Below, one piece after another: positions 19,668 through 33,500 of a DNA stretch of 64,000 bases (within the stretch, counting starts at the first letter, position 1; each line of letters opens with the position of its first letter). Made by a program: the position numbers and the translations under genes. The notes beneath the pieces were generated by a model. That model was not told where the DNA came from, ran no database searches, and was given only the letters and a program-made list of their open reading frames with translations. The stretch covers positions 1,798,001-1,862,000 of the forward strand of contig NC_079241.1 of the NCBI RefSeq assembly GCF_028009165.1, in the 5' to 3' direction. The DNA comes from Akanthomyces muscarius. Its lineage: Eukaryota > Ascomycota > Sordariomycetes > Hypocreales > Cordycipitaceae.

Positions 19668-21521
19668 GTCAAGTCGACGGTCTCCTTGGAGCACGGCTGT
19701 CTGAAATATGGCCAAAAGCCAGGCGGCGGCAGAACCAAGCTTTCTATATTTCGAACCTCTTTTATCCTTTCCCCACCTTTTTTTGGTGGTCAAACAGCGT
19801 TATACACCTCTAGCATTGTGTCGGCGTTGCGGTGGTTACTTGCTTTTTGCATATCATCCGCGCAGCTGTTGTGCTGCGTCGGACTCCACTTATTGCATGA
19901 ATTGGCAGATAGATTTGGGATTTTCTTCTTCTTTTTGATCTTGGTACTTCTTCATGTTTAATGACATTTTTAGAAGCCAGCGTGGTGTGGCTGCCAGAAT
20001 AGCGAAACGAGCGAGAATGTAATGGCGGCAGACCTTTTGTTTTCACTGCATTGACGAAGATGAGACCGTGAACAGATTCCAAGAGCGACTATCCACGCTA
20101 ACCTTGTGACGTGGTTCTGGACATGTAAAAGACAGAAGAAGTGGATTTACAACTAACAGAAGCGACGCAGCATAACTTTCGAGCTGAGTTGCGCATACAG
20201 GTCGGCGGTACAGGAGCATGTTACAGTTGGAGGAGGCATGTAGGGTAGCAGTGATCCAGCGGTGAATACGCCACATCTGGCCGACACGTGTGGTGGCGAA
20301 TTCCCCGATGACAGGAATGCAGCATATCGCAGATGGAGGGGAGGATCTGCCTGCGATTCATGTCGCTTGAATTGCTAATTTATCGTTATCATGAGCGACT
20401 CGACCATGTATTTTCCGCACCCGCACGCTGCCAAACGCCGTGTTTATTGATTCTGGGCCGAGCCAACCCTGCTGGGCTGACGTTGACGAGGCAGCCAGCT
20501 GTCGGGGCTCCACATGGGTTGTGGCTTGACTGCTGCTAATTGGTAGTGAAACAGAAGAGCAATGGAACTATTTTGCAGGAGGCAGCCACAGCAGAGAGCT
20601 TGGCCAGTGGTGCCACGACAGCTGTGGCGCTAGGGCTAGGATAGGATTAGCGTACCGCTGCTGTTAGATGAGCTGCGTCGGCTGTCGTGTCTCGGGACAA
20701 GGCAGGGTGGCTGCGCTGCTTGTGATTCGGGCTTCCGTGCATTACGTTGACACCGGTATTGAGTTGGAGTATCAACAGCATATCAGACCCCAACCATGGC
20801 GTTCAGCATAAGATAGCTTTGCCCGACGTTCATCTGGCGGTCTGAACAAAAACAGAAGAATGGACAGGAGACCCACTACTCCATTGTGCCCATTGTTGGA
20901 GAGCTGTTAGCTCCTGGCGGAAGAGTCGAGCGTGTCGAATGAGAGACCATTTTGCATGCGTAAAAGAGCAAGCTATAACCGAGAAATGCAACTAGATCCA
21001 GCACTACAGCAAAAGCCTGCCATACTTGCATCATTAGCTTTCCTGCTGCAACTGCAACCTCGCCCTCGGCGCTGCTAAAGCGGCGTCGCGCACAAAATTA
21101 CTGCGACGGCTCTAGCGTCATCCCCAGCCACCGCACCTTTTCAGCGGAGCGGCTCGGGTCGATGGGTCCCCCGCCAGCGCTATCCTCCTCAGCTCTAGCG
21201 GCTCATCAACAGCGTACAGTGGGTGAAGCTGGCCTGCAGCGCTCAGTCGCAGGCACCGTCAGGCCCCCCGTTTGCCTGGCCCCCAGGCCTTGTCCTTGTC
21301 CAGGATCCTTGTAAGTCCTCCTGCGCAAGGGCCGCTGTCCACTTCAAATCAAAACATTCATTTTCGTCTTCCATCCTTTTTCCCACCTCAAACCAATCCA
21401 GAAGCCGATATACCGAGTACATGTTTTCTGCTGCCCATGTCTCATTCTTTGCTTGTCCGTTCACTCCTTGAATAGACGCCTGGGATACAGCAGGAATAAC
21501 CACACACAACCTCCCCTCACC
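19668..21521. other. Intergenic region upstream of leashin
   Basis: 1.85 kb without a supportable gene. The 3' region of the RING gene is T-rich to about 19960. The last 300 nt before 21522 are C/T-rich with a CACACACAACC run and CACC directly before the ATG, a good fungal start context. Confidence 0.45.
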
Positions 21522-24500
21522 ATGGCGCGGGAGACTCGCCAGAGTCGGGATGACTCTGACAGGCGCAAGCCTGATCGCGAGCGAGATAGAGACCGGGATC
21601 GAGATCGAGAACGAGACCGTCGCCGTGACCGAGACGGGGACGATACCGACCGACGTAAAGAGAGCGATAGCATCAACCGCACCCGCGCCCCCGACTACAG
21701 CTCGATGCCCAACCCGACATCCTTTATGAACATGCCCTATGCGGCACCATCCTCACCCCCTCGCCAATATACCGCTCCCATGACCGCCAAGGCCCCAGGC
21801 AACCAGAGAAGACGAGCTCCGTCCGGCTCCAGCTCTGGCAGCTCCACCGCCTCCTCGCTCATGGACATCTCCAGACACTACCCGCAAAGCCGTTACGGCG
21901 GTTTTCTGGGCACCTTTTTCAAGGCGCCGTCAGAGCGCCGCCGCCGCAGCGCTGCCCGCCGGGCTGCTCGCTCGTCCAAGCGACGCACCTCCTTCTACTT
22001 TGGCGGCACCGGCAACTCGTCCTCCTCGTCTGTCAACTCGGATCTCGCCTACGGACACGGATACATTCCGAAGGACTTGACCCCCAACGGATACGCCCCT
22101 AGAGTGCGCCGTCGCAGCTCCGGTGGCAGCAACAGCTTCCGCTACGGCGCCGCAGTCGCCAGCGCCAGCGGTCGCCCCGGCAGAAACAGGGATGCCGATG
22201 TCTCTGACGGCCCGCGCAGGCCCGAGGGCCCCACGCGCGGCAAGACGGACGAAGAGATTCTCGAAATCGGCCGCCAGCTGTCCGACCTGGCGCGCAAGCA
22301 AAACAAGCATGATCTCAAGGCCGCGGGCTACGTCAAGCCCACCATGCTGGCGGCGGCGGCGGTGGGACTCGGCAAGTACCGCAAGAGTCGCAAGGAGTCG
22401 CGCTCCCGTGGAATCGGCAGCTCCAAGATGCATGGAGAATCGTCAAGTGACGAATCCGACTGGGAGGATGCCTCGGACGCAGAGAGCGACGGCGCAGACT
22501 CTGTTCTGGCGTACGGCTCTGTCGTCGGCTCTGCCGTGCGCCCCAACGTGACTGGTAGTTCCAGCCACGGCGTTGGGCCGTTTGCGAGCGGCGCTTTAAT
22601 GGGCGGCGCTGGTGCTGCAGCAGCCGCGGCTCTGGCGGACCCTCAGAGACGAAACTCTGTCGTCGACCCTCGCTTATTCGGCCCCGTCAACTCGCTGCGC
22701 GGCATGATCAACACGCCGTGTGGCTTTGGCCAAGACCCGCATGCCCCCTCTTCCAACACATACCAGACGACGGCGGGCGCCCGTCGATACGGCTCCGGCC
22801 CCGAATCCTTGGACAGGCGCCCTATGCGGGAAGTCTACCCAATTACCACATCAGACCCTACAAGGTTTGATGCCGACGCCACGTCTAGACAGGAGCTGCC
22901 GCACCGCTCGCGCACATCCGTTCTGCCTCTTGAGCAGCCCATTCCCAAGCTGCCTGTTTCTTCCAAAGTCTATGATGCTGAGAAGCTGGAGGACTCTAGC
23001 CTCCGCGACTCTCGCCACGGTAAAGATCGTGACAGCCATGGTTTTAACGCCAGTACTGCTGCTGGTCTGGCGGCTGCCGCCATTGGTTCCGCTGGCGTCG
23101 CTGCCTTGGCCTCTGACCGCAAGGAGGACAAGAAGGAAAAAAAGGCTCTACGCGAGTACGAGCGTGAACGGGAGCGCGAGCGCGAAAAGGAGCGGGAGCG
23201 AGCTGAGCGAGATCGCGCACGTGACAAGGATCGCGAGCGCGAAAGAGAACGAGAACGAGAGCGTGAGCGTGAGCGTGAGCGCGACAAGGACCGACGGGAC
23301 CGTGACCGTGATACGAAGCGGCGAGACAAGGACTCTGAAAAGGAGAAGGAGAAGGACAGCAAAAAGTCGAAGCGTGATTCGTACCCTTCCTCTAAATACG
23401 ACGACAAAGACCATAAACGCCATTCCAGAAACGACGAAGAAGAAACGCCTCGCAAGCGTCGGGAAACGGAAACCAACTACTACATCGACTCGCCCTCGTC
23501 TTCTCGCAAGGATCGCAGCAAGCGTGACGTGGAGGAACCGCGCAGCGAACGCTCTCACTCGTTGAAGCGAGACAGCAAGGCATACTCCAGTCGCGACGAT
23601 TACCAGAAGGACAATGGCAAGTCTGTTGACAGACATAACTTTAATCATAATCAGGGTGTCCCAAGCTCAAGGATCGATCCCTTTCTCTATCAAGTTGCCG
23701 ACGGAGCCTTCTCCACGGCAGACCTGGCAGCCCCTGAAGGTCCTCCGGGTCGCCCATTGACACCCAACATTGTCACCGTTGAACGTGAGCCCAACTTTGA
23801 CGACTACGAGCCGTATCTGCCACTGGCACCTAGTGAATCAAGACTGAGCCGAAAGGATTCTTTCGAGATTGAGGAGCGAAACCACGACTCCCACGACCAC
23901 GCCAGGGGCCACGAGCGTGGTTCTCACGATTACGAGGAAGGCGAGCATCAAGCACGCAGCATCTACGACCAAGCAAAACATGCTACTATCCCTGTAGCTG
24001 CCGCTGCCGTTGCTTCTGCCATTGCTGTGGAGGCCGAGCGCTCCCGTGAACGCCGTCGCGACCGCTATGACGAAGAAGGATCTCGAGACCGCAACTCTTG
24101 GCGCAGAGACACCGTCCAAGAAGAGGCGGACCGATACTACAGAGAATCCGTCATTGCCCGCAAGATCGAGGAGGAGCAGATCCGCAGCCAGACGCCCGAG
24201 AACGACAACAGCCAGCAGGTTAAAATTGTCACGCCTCCCGAGATGCACGAGCGGCAGAAAAATGTCGGTCCATACGATGCGCCCAACGCCGATGTGCGGA
24301 TCGACAACCAGATCTTCCCTACGGAAGCCAGCAGGTTTGAGAAGAAGAATGGTAAGCGCAAGTCTAGCTTCAAGTCGCGGGACCCATCCTGTGAAAGAGA
24401 CCGACCTGTCCTAAACCTCGTCTTCCCCACACCCCTACCTAGTAGGGAGCCGACTCCCAGAATCGAGAAGCAAACGACCAGGGGCCAGCCCGAGACACGC

Positions 24501-27500
24501 AAGAGATCTGACTCGTCCGCAGAAGTTGTCATCGGACCCAAGGGAGACCTCGTCAGAGCGGAGCCGTCCAAATCCGTCACCTGGGGCGAGAACTCGACCA
24601 AGAGTTTTGAAGTAGAGAGTGCTGACGGTAGGAGCGATGTAGAGAAAGAAAAGGTAGCCGAGCCAGAGGAGAAGCCGAGAGCTAAGCTGAACAAGTCGAG
24701 CCCGTGGGGTATCATTGCTGCTGCCGTTGCTGGTAGTAGCAGTGAGCCCTCTGGCGAGCCCGAGACAGTTTCCAAGCGCAAGTCGGACAAGCAAGAATAC
24801 GGCTCCAAGATCTCTGATGTGCGCGGTGTTGGCGCCTCAGGAGGTCCCGAGCAAGTCTACCATGTCGACACGCGTGACCAACCTCCTGTCCCTGGCCCTA
24901 AACCTGCCAGCCCTACCAGGAACACACTACCCGGATCATTCGCCGACGACGTTGAATTTGCAGCCACTCTCGCCGCTGGACTCAAAGATACCGGCTTTGA
25001 TTCCAATATTGTCGTCGATGACCCCACGTACCGACGACGTGACTCGCCCCCAGGCACGAGGGAGGCAAATGGCGACGAATGGAACCATAGGTCCATGTCT
25101 GATATAGTCATGGGTATTGCAAGCAAGAAGGACTCCAGCCGTTCCGTGGTGTCCGAACCTGGCGGCGTTCTGCGCGATAAGCCTGCCAACGGCAACGGTA
25201 ATGTAGAGGATGAGTGGGAGACGACCAAAAAGCTCAGCAAGAAGGATAAGAAGAAGCTCGATAAGCTCAAGCGCCAGTCTCTGGATCTTTCCGAACCGAG
25301 CACCCCTACAGAGACGGCTCCTGACTCCTCCGAAACCCCGACCTTTGAGGATGCCGTCGAGGACCTGTCCAAGCTTTCCAAGAAGGAGCAGAAGCGACGC
25401 GAGAAGCAGGCCAAGGCCTTGGCTCTTCTCGAGGGTGACGGCCGCGACCCCGTGCCTGAGCCTGCAGCTGAACCTGAGGTCGTTGTTGAGCGCTCTCAGC
25501 CTAGTGAAGTTTTCGCGGACGACGCCTGGGAGGAGTCTTCGAGCAAGAAAAAGAAGAAGAAGAGCCGCAAGAGCCAAGACGCCGCCCCGGAGGAGATTGT
25601 CACAGTACCCGCTGACGCTTTCGACGATTTGCAGTCTCTGCGAAAGTTGGACAAGGACGACGTTGCACCTGGTGGTGGAACCGTGGACGATTGGGACACG
25701 CCCACCAAGTCGAAGCGCAAGTCCAAGTCAGACAAGGATGATGCTGCACCTGTTGACGGCATCGTGGACGATTGGGACACGCCCACCAAGTCGAAGCGCA
25801 AGTCCAAGTCGGACAAGGACGACGCTCCCCGCTCGATTGCCGAGTCTGAAATTTCCACCTCGAGCAAGAAGAGCAGCAGCAGCAAGTCGAAGCGACGAAG
25901 CGGCACTGAAGGCGAATTTGACGGCTACGGCAGCGACGCAAGCAAGAAGAGCAGCAAATCTAAGCGACGAAGCGGCACTGAAGGTGAACTTGATGGCTAC
26001 GGCAGCGATGCTAGCAAGAAGAGCAGCAAATCCAAGCGCCGCAGTGTCGTGGAAGGTGAAGATGGCTACGGCAGTGACATGAGCAAGAAGAGCAGCAGAT
26101 CTAAGCATCGCGAGGGTGATGATGGATACGGCAGCGATGCGAGCAGGAAGAGCAGCAGGTCGAAGCGACGTAGCGGCACGGAAGGTGACTTTGACTACGG
26201 CAGCGATATCCCCAGCCGTAGACGCAGCCTGTTTGATGACCGCGATGTCTCGTCTGTCGTCTCGGAAGCTCGTGGTGACGGCCGTCGCCGCGAACGCGAG
26301 AAGGACAAAGATCGCGATCGGGACAGAGATCGGGATGGGCGCAGCAGCAAGCGTTCGTCTCGCAACTACGACGACGATGACGACGCCCGCTCTGTCGTAT
26401 CTGTTGCCTCTGCTCCCGGTGATGTCCGCAAGAGCAAGGAGAGCAAGCGCTCCAGCGGCCTCTTTGCAAGCATTTTTAAGAAGGATGACAAAAAGGAGAA
26501 GGAGAAGGAGAAGGAGTCTTTTTTAGATAATGCCGGCACCCTTGGCGCGGGTGTCGGCTTGGCGGGCGCTGCAGCCATCGTTGCTGCCGGCGTCTCTCGC
26601 TCCAATGCCACCGACCGCTCCTCCGAGGCCCATAAAGACGACAACGCTCGCCGGACCTCACGAGTCGAATCTTACGACTACGATACCTTTGACCCCGAGA
26701 TTGCCCCACGCGCAATCAAGCCTGCCATCGATCCCCAGTATGGCGATCTTCTCCCTCTACCACCAAGCGAACCCGGCAGCCCGCGATCCGAGACGGAAGA
26801 GGACTTCCCATCGTTGCCGGATAGTCGGCCAGACACCCCCCCCGAGGAGCACGGCATGAGACGGGACCAGCTTGCGCACCGCCGCCGGCGCAGCACGCAA
26901 GAGACGCCGGTTAAGTCGCCGAGCAACACCGCCATTCCCATCTCGCTGCGCATGGGGCAGCGCGGTCCTGTTAGTCCTAGCGGCACTTATAAATCTCCTC
27001 CCACACCGTCTTCTTCTCAAACTGGCACTGCACCAGACTCAGCCACCAAGCGGTCCTCTCGTGGCACATCATGGCCCAACAGCAGCGAAATCAAGCCCCT
27101 TTATCTGCTCGAGCACTCCCGCCATGGCTCTACTGAGATGGTCATCAAGCAAGAGGATCTCCCCGCTCTCCCACCTTCCCAGTCTGCCTCGGAGATTTCC
27201 TTCACCGAGGACAACTCTCCTGCTGACCTTGCTTCTTCTGGCCTTCACATCGATACTCAGGACCTGCCAATCTCACTCGGACAGCACGCTGGCTCGCAGG
27301 AAAGCACCCCGAGAGCCGAGATCAGGCCCGAGTTTCCGTCCTACATGGACCAGGCACCGGTTACGGACGATCCCGATGCGGTCGACTCCATGTCCAAAGA
27401 CCGAAGCTCCTACCTGCTCAACTCGACACCCTCATCGACCAAGACGACCGCCACTCTAGACAGCGAATCCTTACAGAGTGAACGCGGCTCGACCCCGAGC

Positions 27501-30500
27501 AAGCACCGTAGATCAAATGACATCATGCCCGAGATTACGGAAGACTTGACGTCGGCTGATGAGCGTTTTGAGGATGCTCTCGACATGCAGTCCGCTGGCT
27601 CGCGCCGCTGGTCGGAGGACTCGATGGCCATGCAAGACGCCCCGGAGCATCATGAGCCGCAACCCGAACCTGCGCCGCTGACAAGAGAGGCCCCTGCTCC
27701 TGAGGCAGAGCCTGTTGCGGAGCCTGATGAGTGGGCTGGTCTCAGCGCCAAACAGAAGAAGAAGCTCAAGAAAGCCAAGAAGAACCAGCCCCTGGACTTG
27801 AGCGAATCTGTAGCGGCTGAGCCAGCTACCGAGCCAGTCTCTGAACCTACATTTGAGCCTGTTCGTACTGTTGAGGAGCCTGTTACTTCGGTGGCTGAGG
27901 CCCCCGCTACCGTGGAGGATCTTGAAAAGACACCCACTCAAGGTGATGCCTTTGAAGAGCCAAAAAAGTCAAAAAAATCCAAGAAGAATAAGAAGAAGTC
28001 CCAGTCGTGGGAAGATGATGTTCTTGAAGCGGCGCCTATCGCCGTGGGCGCCGCTGCCATTGCTGGCGCTGCTGCCTTAGCAACCCAGGCTCCCGCCGAC
28101 AAGACATATGCCGAAGAGCCCAAGCCTGACACCGAACTGCTGTCTTCCACCGACGTGGCCAAGGATGCTCTCCCTTCAGAGACCCAGGATGCTCCGTCAG
28201 AAGGCAAGAGCCTCCCTGTCGACACTAAAGATGTTCTTTCTGAAACCAGGGATCTTCCTGGTGAGACTGAACCTACTCCTGTTGAGGAGGCTGATCCATG
28301 GGAACTCCCGACGAAGAAGAGCAAGAAGAAGAACAAAAAGAAGGGTCAGCAGCTTGATCCTGAACCCGAGGTCGACTCAAAGCCTAAGGAAGAGCCTTCT
28401 TCCGAGCCCGTCGCTCTGGAGGATGCCGAGCAAGACAAAACGCTTCCTGCTGAAGAGCCAGTAGCTGAAGTCACCGCAGCCGAGGCTGAGGCCGCCCCTG
28501 AACTGCAGCCTGACAACGCCGACAACACTGTTGCAGATGCTACAGATGAGTGGTCGACACCTTCTACTTCCAAGAAAGATAAGAAAAAGAAGAAGAAGAA
28601 ATCTCTTTTGCTTGACGATGTCTCCGCTGAGCCGAAACCAGTGGTAGATGCCGCCCAGGAAACTTCCCTCCCAAGATATGCTGAAGAGAAGGCTCTTCCT
28701 GCCGAGGATCCAATCGCAGAAATCAACGCAACTAAGACTGAGGCCGCTCCTGAACCGCAACCTGACAAGGTTGACGACATTGTTGCAGATGTTGCCGATG
28801 AGTGGTCGACGCCCTCTACTTCTAAGAAAGACAAGAAGAAGAAGAAGAAGTCTCTTGTGCTCGATGATGTCCCTGCTGAGCTGGAGCTAGCGGCGGAGAC
28901 TATGCAGGAGGTTCCGACCACAGCAGAATATGAAGAGAACGCTCTTGCCATCGAAAAGACTGCTTCTATGGCAGATGCTGAACAATCTCGACCTGACGCC
29001 CCAACTGACATACTAGCCGAGGCTGCAGAGACTAATACCGTCGAGACTGATGATTTCTGGTCAACTCCCACTACTTCTAAGAAAGACAAGAAAAAGAAGA
29101 AGAAGAAGGATTCTGTTGTCCTCGACGATGCTGCACCTACTGAGGAGCCAGTTCCCACCGCTGACGACCAATTACCAGGGGCGGAGGATACTGAAAAACC
29201 TGAGCTTGTCTTGGACAGAGATGTGCCGATCGAAGAGAGCTTTGAGCAACCCGCTGTTTCTGAAGAACAGCGGGAGCAAGAAACTACTGCCAACCCCGAA
29301 GACGAGTTTGCTGTTGTCACCAAGGACAAGAAGAAAAAGAAGAAGGACAAGCGCAAGTCTGTACAGTTTGAGCCTGAACCGAAAGTTGTTATTCTGCCGC
29401 CTGAAATTGAGGCCTCTGTACCTGAAGCAGCTCAATCCGAAGCTCGTGGTGACGACGCTACTGTCCCAGCTCTCGAGGCACAGGACACCATGGTATCTGT
29501 GCAAGATTCCGTCTTTGACGAAACCCAACTGGATCTTGCCAGCGCGGACACCACGCAAACAGACAGCCAGCCCCCTCCAGATGACTGGAGCGACGCTTCT
29601 GCCTCCAAGAAAAAGGGAAAGAAGGGCAAGAAGAAGCAAAATGTCTGGGATCTGACTGAGGACTCTGCTCCGGAGAGCAAAGATACCGATTTTTCCAAGG
29701 GAATGGACTTTGAAGATGCAGCCCTGGCCGCCACTGCCACCGAGTCTGACAAGAACCTCGACTTTGCTGATGTAACAGCCGCTGCCGTCGCTGCTAAGAA
29801 CAAGACGGACGCCGAGTCAGACGACGAATGGAGCAGACTCATCTCGGGAAAAAAAGTCGATGAGCCGAAGGACGACACCGTTGTCGCATCTCACCTGACC
29901 GAGGAACCCGAAATTTTCGCCGACATCTCAGACAAGCCAACCGTGGAATTGGGGCTCGAAGTTACCAAAGAAGCGCCCGCCTCCACAGAACCGCTCGTGG
30001 AGGAATGGCCGACGGCGACTGGCAAAAAAGGCAAAAAGGGCAAGAAGAACAAGAAGTCGACTTCTTCTTTCTCTTGGGACGAACCTGAACCCCAGGCAGA
30101 CACTGCCGTCGCTACCGAGACACCTGCCGAGACTGTTCTCGAGCCTGAGAGTGTATCGAGATCCATCGATACCGCCGAGGTAGGCAATGCGACTGATGTA
30201 ATGGCGGCTGAGCCTGTTGCCGAGGAGCCACTCCCTGGAGCCCCTGCCGAGCCCGTTGCTGACGATGCTGATTTTCTCTTCCCGGCCAAGATGTCCAAGA
30301 AGGACAAGAAGAAGAAGAAGCAGCAGGCTGCTCTAGAGGAGACTCTTGTCGATACCCCCAAGGAAGCTATTGAAGTCGAAACTGCGACACCGGCTGAGCA
30401 GACATCCGACAACCCACTCGGTGACGCTACTGATGCCGTCAAAGATGCCAGCGTAGAGCAAAACGACTTAGCTGCTCCAGCCATCGAGCCCATTCTTGAA

Positions 30501-33500
30501 CCAGAGTCAGTCCCAGTGCAGCAGAAAGAGGCCAATCCCGATGACGAACGGGGTGGGTTTGTGACAAAGTCTTCCAAGAAGGACAAGAAGAAGAAGAAGA
30601 AACAAACTTCTATGGACGAGCCCAAACTCGAATCCACTGAGCCTGTGCAGCCCACTCCGCCTGTCGAGTCAACTGAGGCGGTCGAGTCTACTGAACCTGA
30701 GATCAAGGCGGCCGAGTCTGAGACGCCCCTTGAAGCTGCCTTAGGTCCTGTTGCTGAGGCAAAGTCTGCTGAGCCGGACCAGGCGAACCCCGACGACGAG
30801 TGGGATGACTTCTCTGCCAAGCTTTCGAAGAAGGACAAGAAAAAGAAGAAGAAACAGGTAAATTTGGAAGATCCTGAAGCGGTAAACAGCGAGCCAACAC
30901 CCCCCGTTCCCGAGCCTGGATCGGAAGTCAAGGATGTTGACGCTCCCGCGTCGGCAAACACTCAGAGCGACGAGTTGGCGCAATCTCAAGAAGCAAACAT
31001 GGACGACGAATTTGGCGGATTCACTACCAGATCTTCCAAGAAAGACAAGAAAAAGAATAAGAGGGAGTCTGCCCAGTTTACCACTCTTGAGGATGAAAAG
31101 CCCTTTCCCAAGGAGCCCCTGCCTGTGGGAGAGCATGCACCGGAAGCAATTGCGGCTGAGACACTAGCCCAAGACGATGCCGTACAAGCTGAAGTTGAGC
31201 CTGCCTCCAAAGAAATTCAGCTTGAGGACGCCTCGCAGCCTGCTGTGGCCGCTGAACCCGAGGACGAGTGGGCTACCTTCTCTACTAAATCCTCGAAGAA
31301 GGACAAGAAGAAAAAGAAGAAGTCTATGAGTGAGACTAGCCCGCAAACGCTGGAAGCTACTGTATCCGAAGAACCTGCGGTTGAGCAAATAGTCGAACAA
31401 CCTACTGAGTCTATTACTGCTACCGGCATGGTCGAGGAGCCTAAAGAGTTGAGTGAGCCATCTACCCAGACAACGACAGAGGATCCTGCAGCAGAGGACG
31501 AATGGGCCGATTTTACGACAAAGTCATCGAAAAAAGACAAGAAAAAGAAAAAGAAGTCGATGAGTGAAGCCATTCCGCTGTCGGAGGAGCCTTCTACGAA
31601 GCCGCCAACTGAGCTGCCAGTGGAAAACCCGGCCGATGTTTCGGTCGAGCCGTCCGCCGAGACTACAATTACCCCTGATACTGTCACAGAAATCAAGGAC
31701 TCGGCAGAGCCATCTATCGAGTCAACAGCAGAAGAGCCTACGGCGGAGGATGAGTGGGCCGGTTTCACTACTAAGTCTTCGAAGAAAGACAAGAAGAAAA
31801 AGAAGAAGTCAATGAGTGAAGCCATTGCACAGCCTGAGGAGACACCCGCCGAGACACCCGCCGAGACACCCGCCGAGCCTTTGGTAGAACAACCCTTCAA
31901 GAGCACTGAGGTTGCCCCCCAGGCTGAGAACGACAACTCTACGTCTCCGTCTGAAGTCGAGCCGACAACGAAAGAAGCTGAGCCTGACGATGAGTGGGGC
32001 GGCTTTACCACCAAGTCTTCGAAAAAGGACAAGAAGAAGAAGACGAAGTCACTTGCTGAGGCGGCCTCAACTCCGTCAGATGAAACTGTCAATCAGGCAA
32101 AGGACGAACTTCCCTCCGAAGCTGTGGCGGAACGTGACTCGCTTGAAACCGACAAACTGCGATCTGAACCCTTTGCAGACCCCGTTACTGAGCCTGTTAC
32201 GGAAACGGTTCCTGAGCCGCCTGTTCAGGAGGCTGAGGCTGAAGATGAATGGGGTAGTTTCACTGTGAAATCTTCCAAAAAGGACAAAAAGAAGAAGAAG
32301 AAGAAGTCCATGAGTGAAGCGACCACAACTCCGGAGGAGGAGCCCGTCACCCAGCCTGTTAGCGAACCTCGCGCTGAGCCTACTTCTCAGGCCGAGGAGG
32401 GAATCGACTCCCTTGAGACAGCCACCCGTTCCGAACATGTCCCCAAATCTGTTCCCGAGCCTGTCACAGAGCCTGCCCCTGTGACGCCAGCTGAGGAAGC
32501 TGAGGCAGGGGATGATTGGGGTAGCTTCGCAGTGAAGCCTTCGAAGGACAGGAAAAAGAAGAAGTCCCAAGAAACAGCAGTGGAGCCAACTCCTGACCCT
32601 GCCACCGACATAAACGAAGAAAATCCCGTCGAACTGCCCACCGATATCATTTCCAACGCCGAGACCCAGGAAACAGTTCCCGATGTTTCTGAGAAAACAG
32701 GCGCCAAGGAAGCAGAGGCAGAGGATGAGTGGATGGCAGGTCTGTCCAAGAAGGATAAGAAGAAGCTGAAGAAAAAGGGGCTTGCCGCTGCGGCTCTTGG
32801 AGCTGCTGCTGGTGCCATTGGAGCCAGCACATTGATGGACGAGCCTCTAGAAGCTGCACCAGAGCCAAACCCTGTGCATGACGACAAGGAGGTCGAGCCT
32901 GTAACTGATTCAGCTCCCGCTACAACTGAATCTGGATCCGATAAGTTCATCACGAAAGCCATGTTGAAGAAGGACAAGAAGAAGGCCAAGAAACTCGGTC
33001 TTTCAATGTTCGACATAAGTGAACCTGCGCCAGCGACGGAGGAATTTGGAGCTACGGAGCCGACTGCTGAAGAAGCAGCTCCTGATTTTCCTGCCTCTGA
33101 GTCCTTCAAGTCATCGTGGGCTGACGAAGTGAATGACGACGATTGGCCACGCGAGGAGCAGGCAGTTGTGATAGCTCGCGAGCCTGTTGACGAAACCGGG
33201 TTCGAAGCGGCTGCAATCTCTAGGAAGAAATCAAAGAAAGACAAAAAACGCAAATCTGGGCTCGATTTTACCAGCCCTCATCCTGAGGCAGCTGCCGAGG
33301 CTGATGCTGCCGCTATGCCTGCCAAAGAGCTACCTGGATCAGAACCTGCTCCTGAGATTCCTACAGTCCCAGAGACCGAAGCACCAGCAGCTGAGGAGGA
33401 CGAATGGGCTTTACCGACCAAGAAAGGCAAGAAGGGCAAGAAATCCAAGCGACAGAGCACCCTGGACGTGGAACCTGAGCCTGTTCTAATAGAGGAACTC

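Noticed and set aside
21453..21521. Upstream extension of leashin by 23 codons
   Set aside because: It begins with TTG. The first ATG, at 21522 in CACCATGG context, is the better start.
26288..26345. Arg/Asp alternating codons as a possible CRISPR-like or satellite array
   Set aside because: It is a coding dipeptide run within leashin, without unique spacers; CRISPR is not expected in a fungus.
28346..29356. 336-codon minus-strand open frame rich in Phe and Ser
   Set aside because: It is the mirror of the leashin Lys/Ser/Glu repeats: AAG-type codons read as Phe/Leu/Ser on the other strand. No motif, no splice signals needed, several such frames across the gene.
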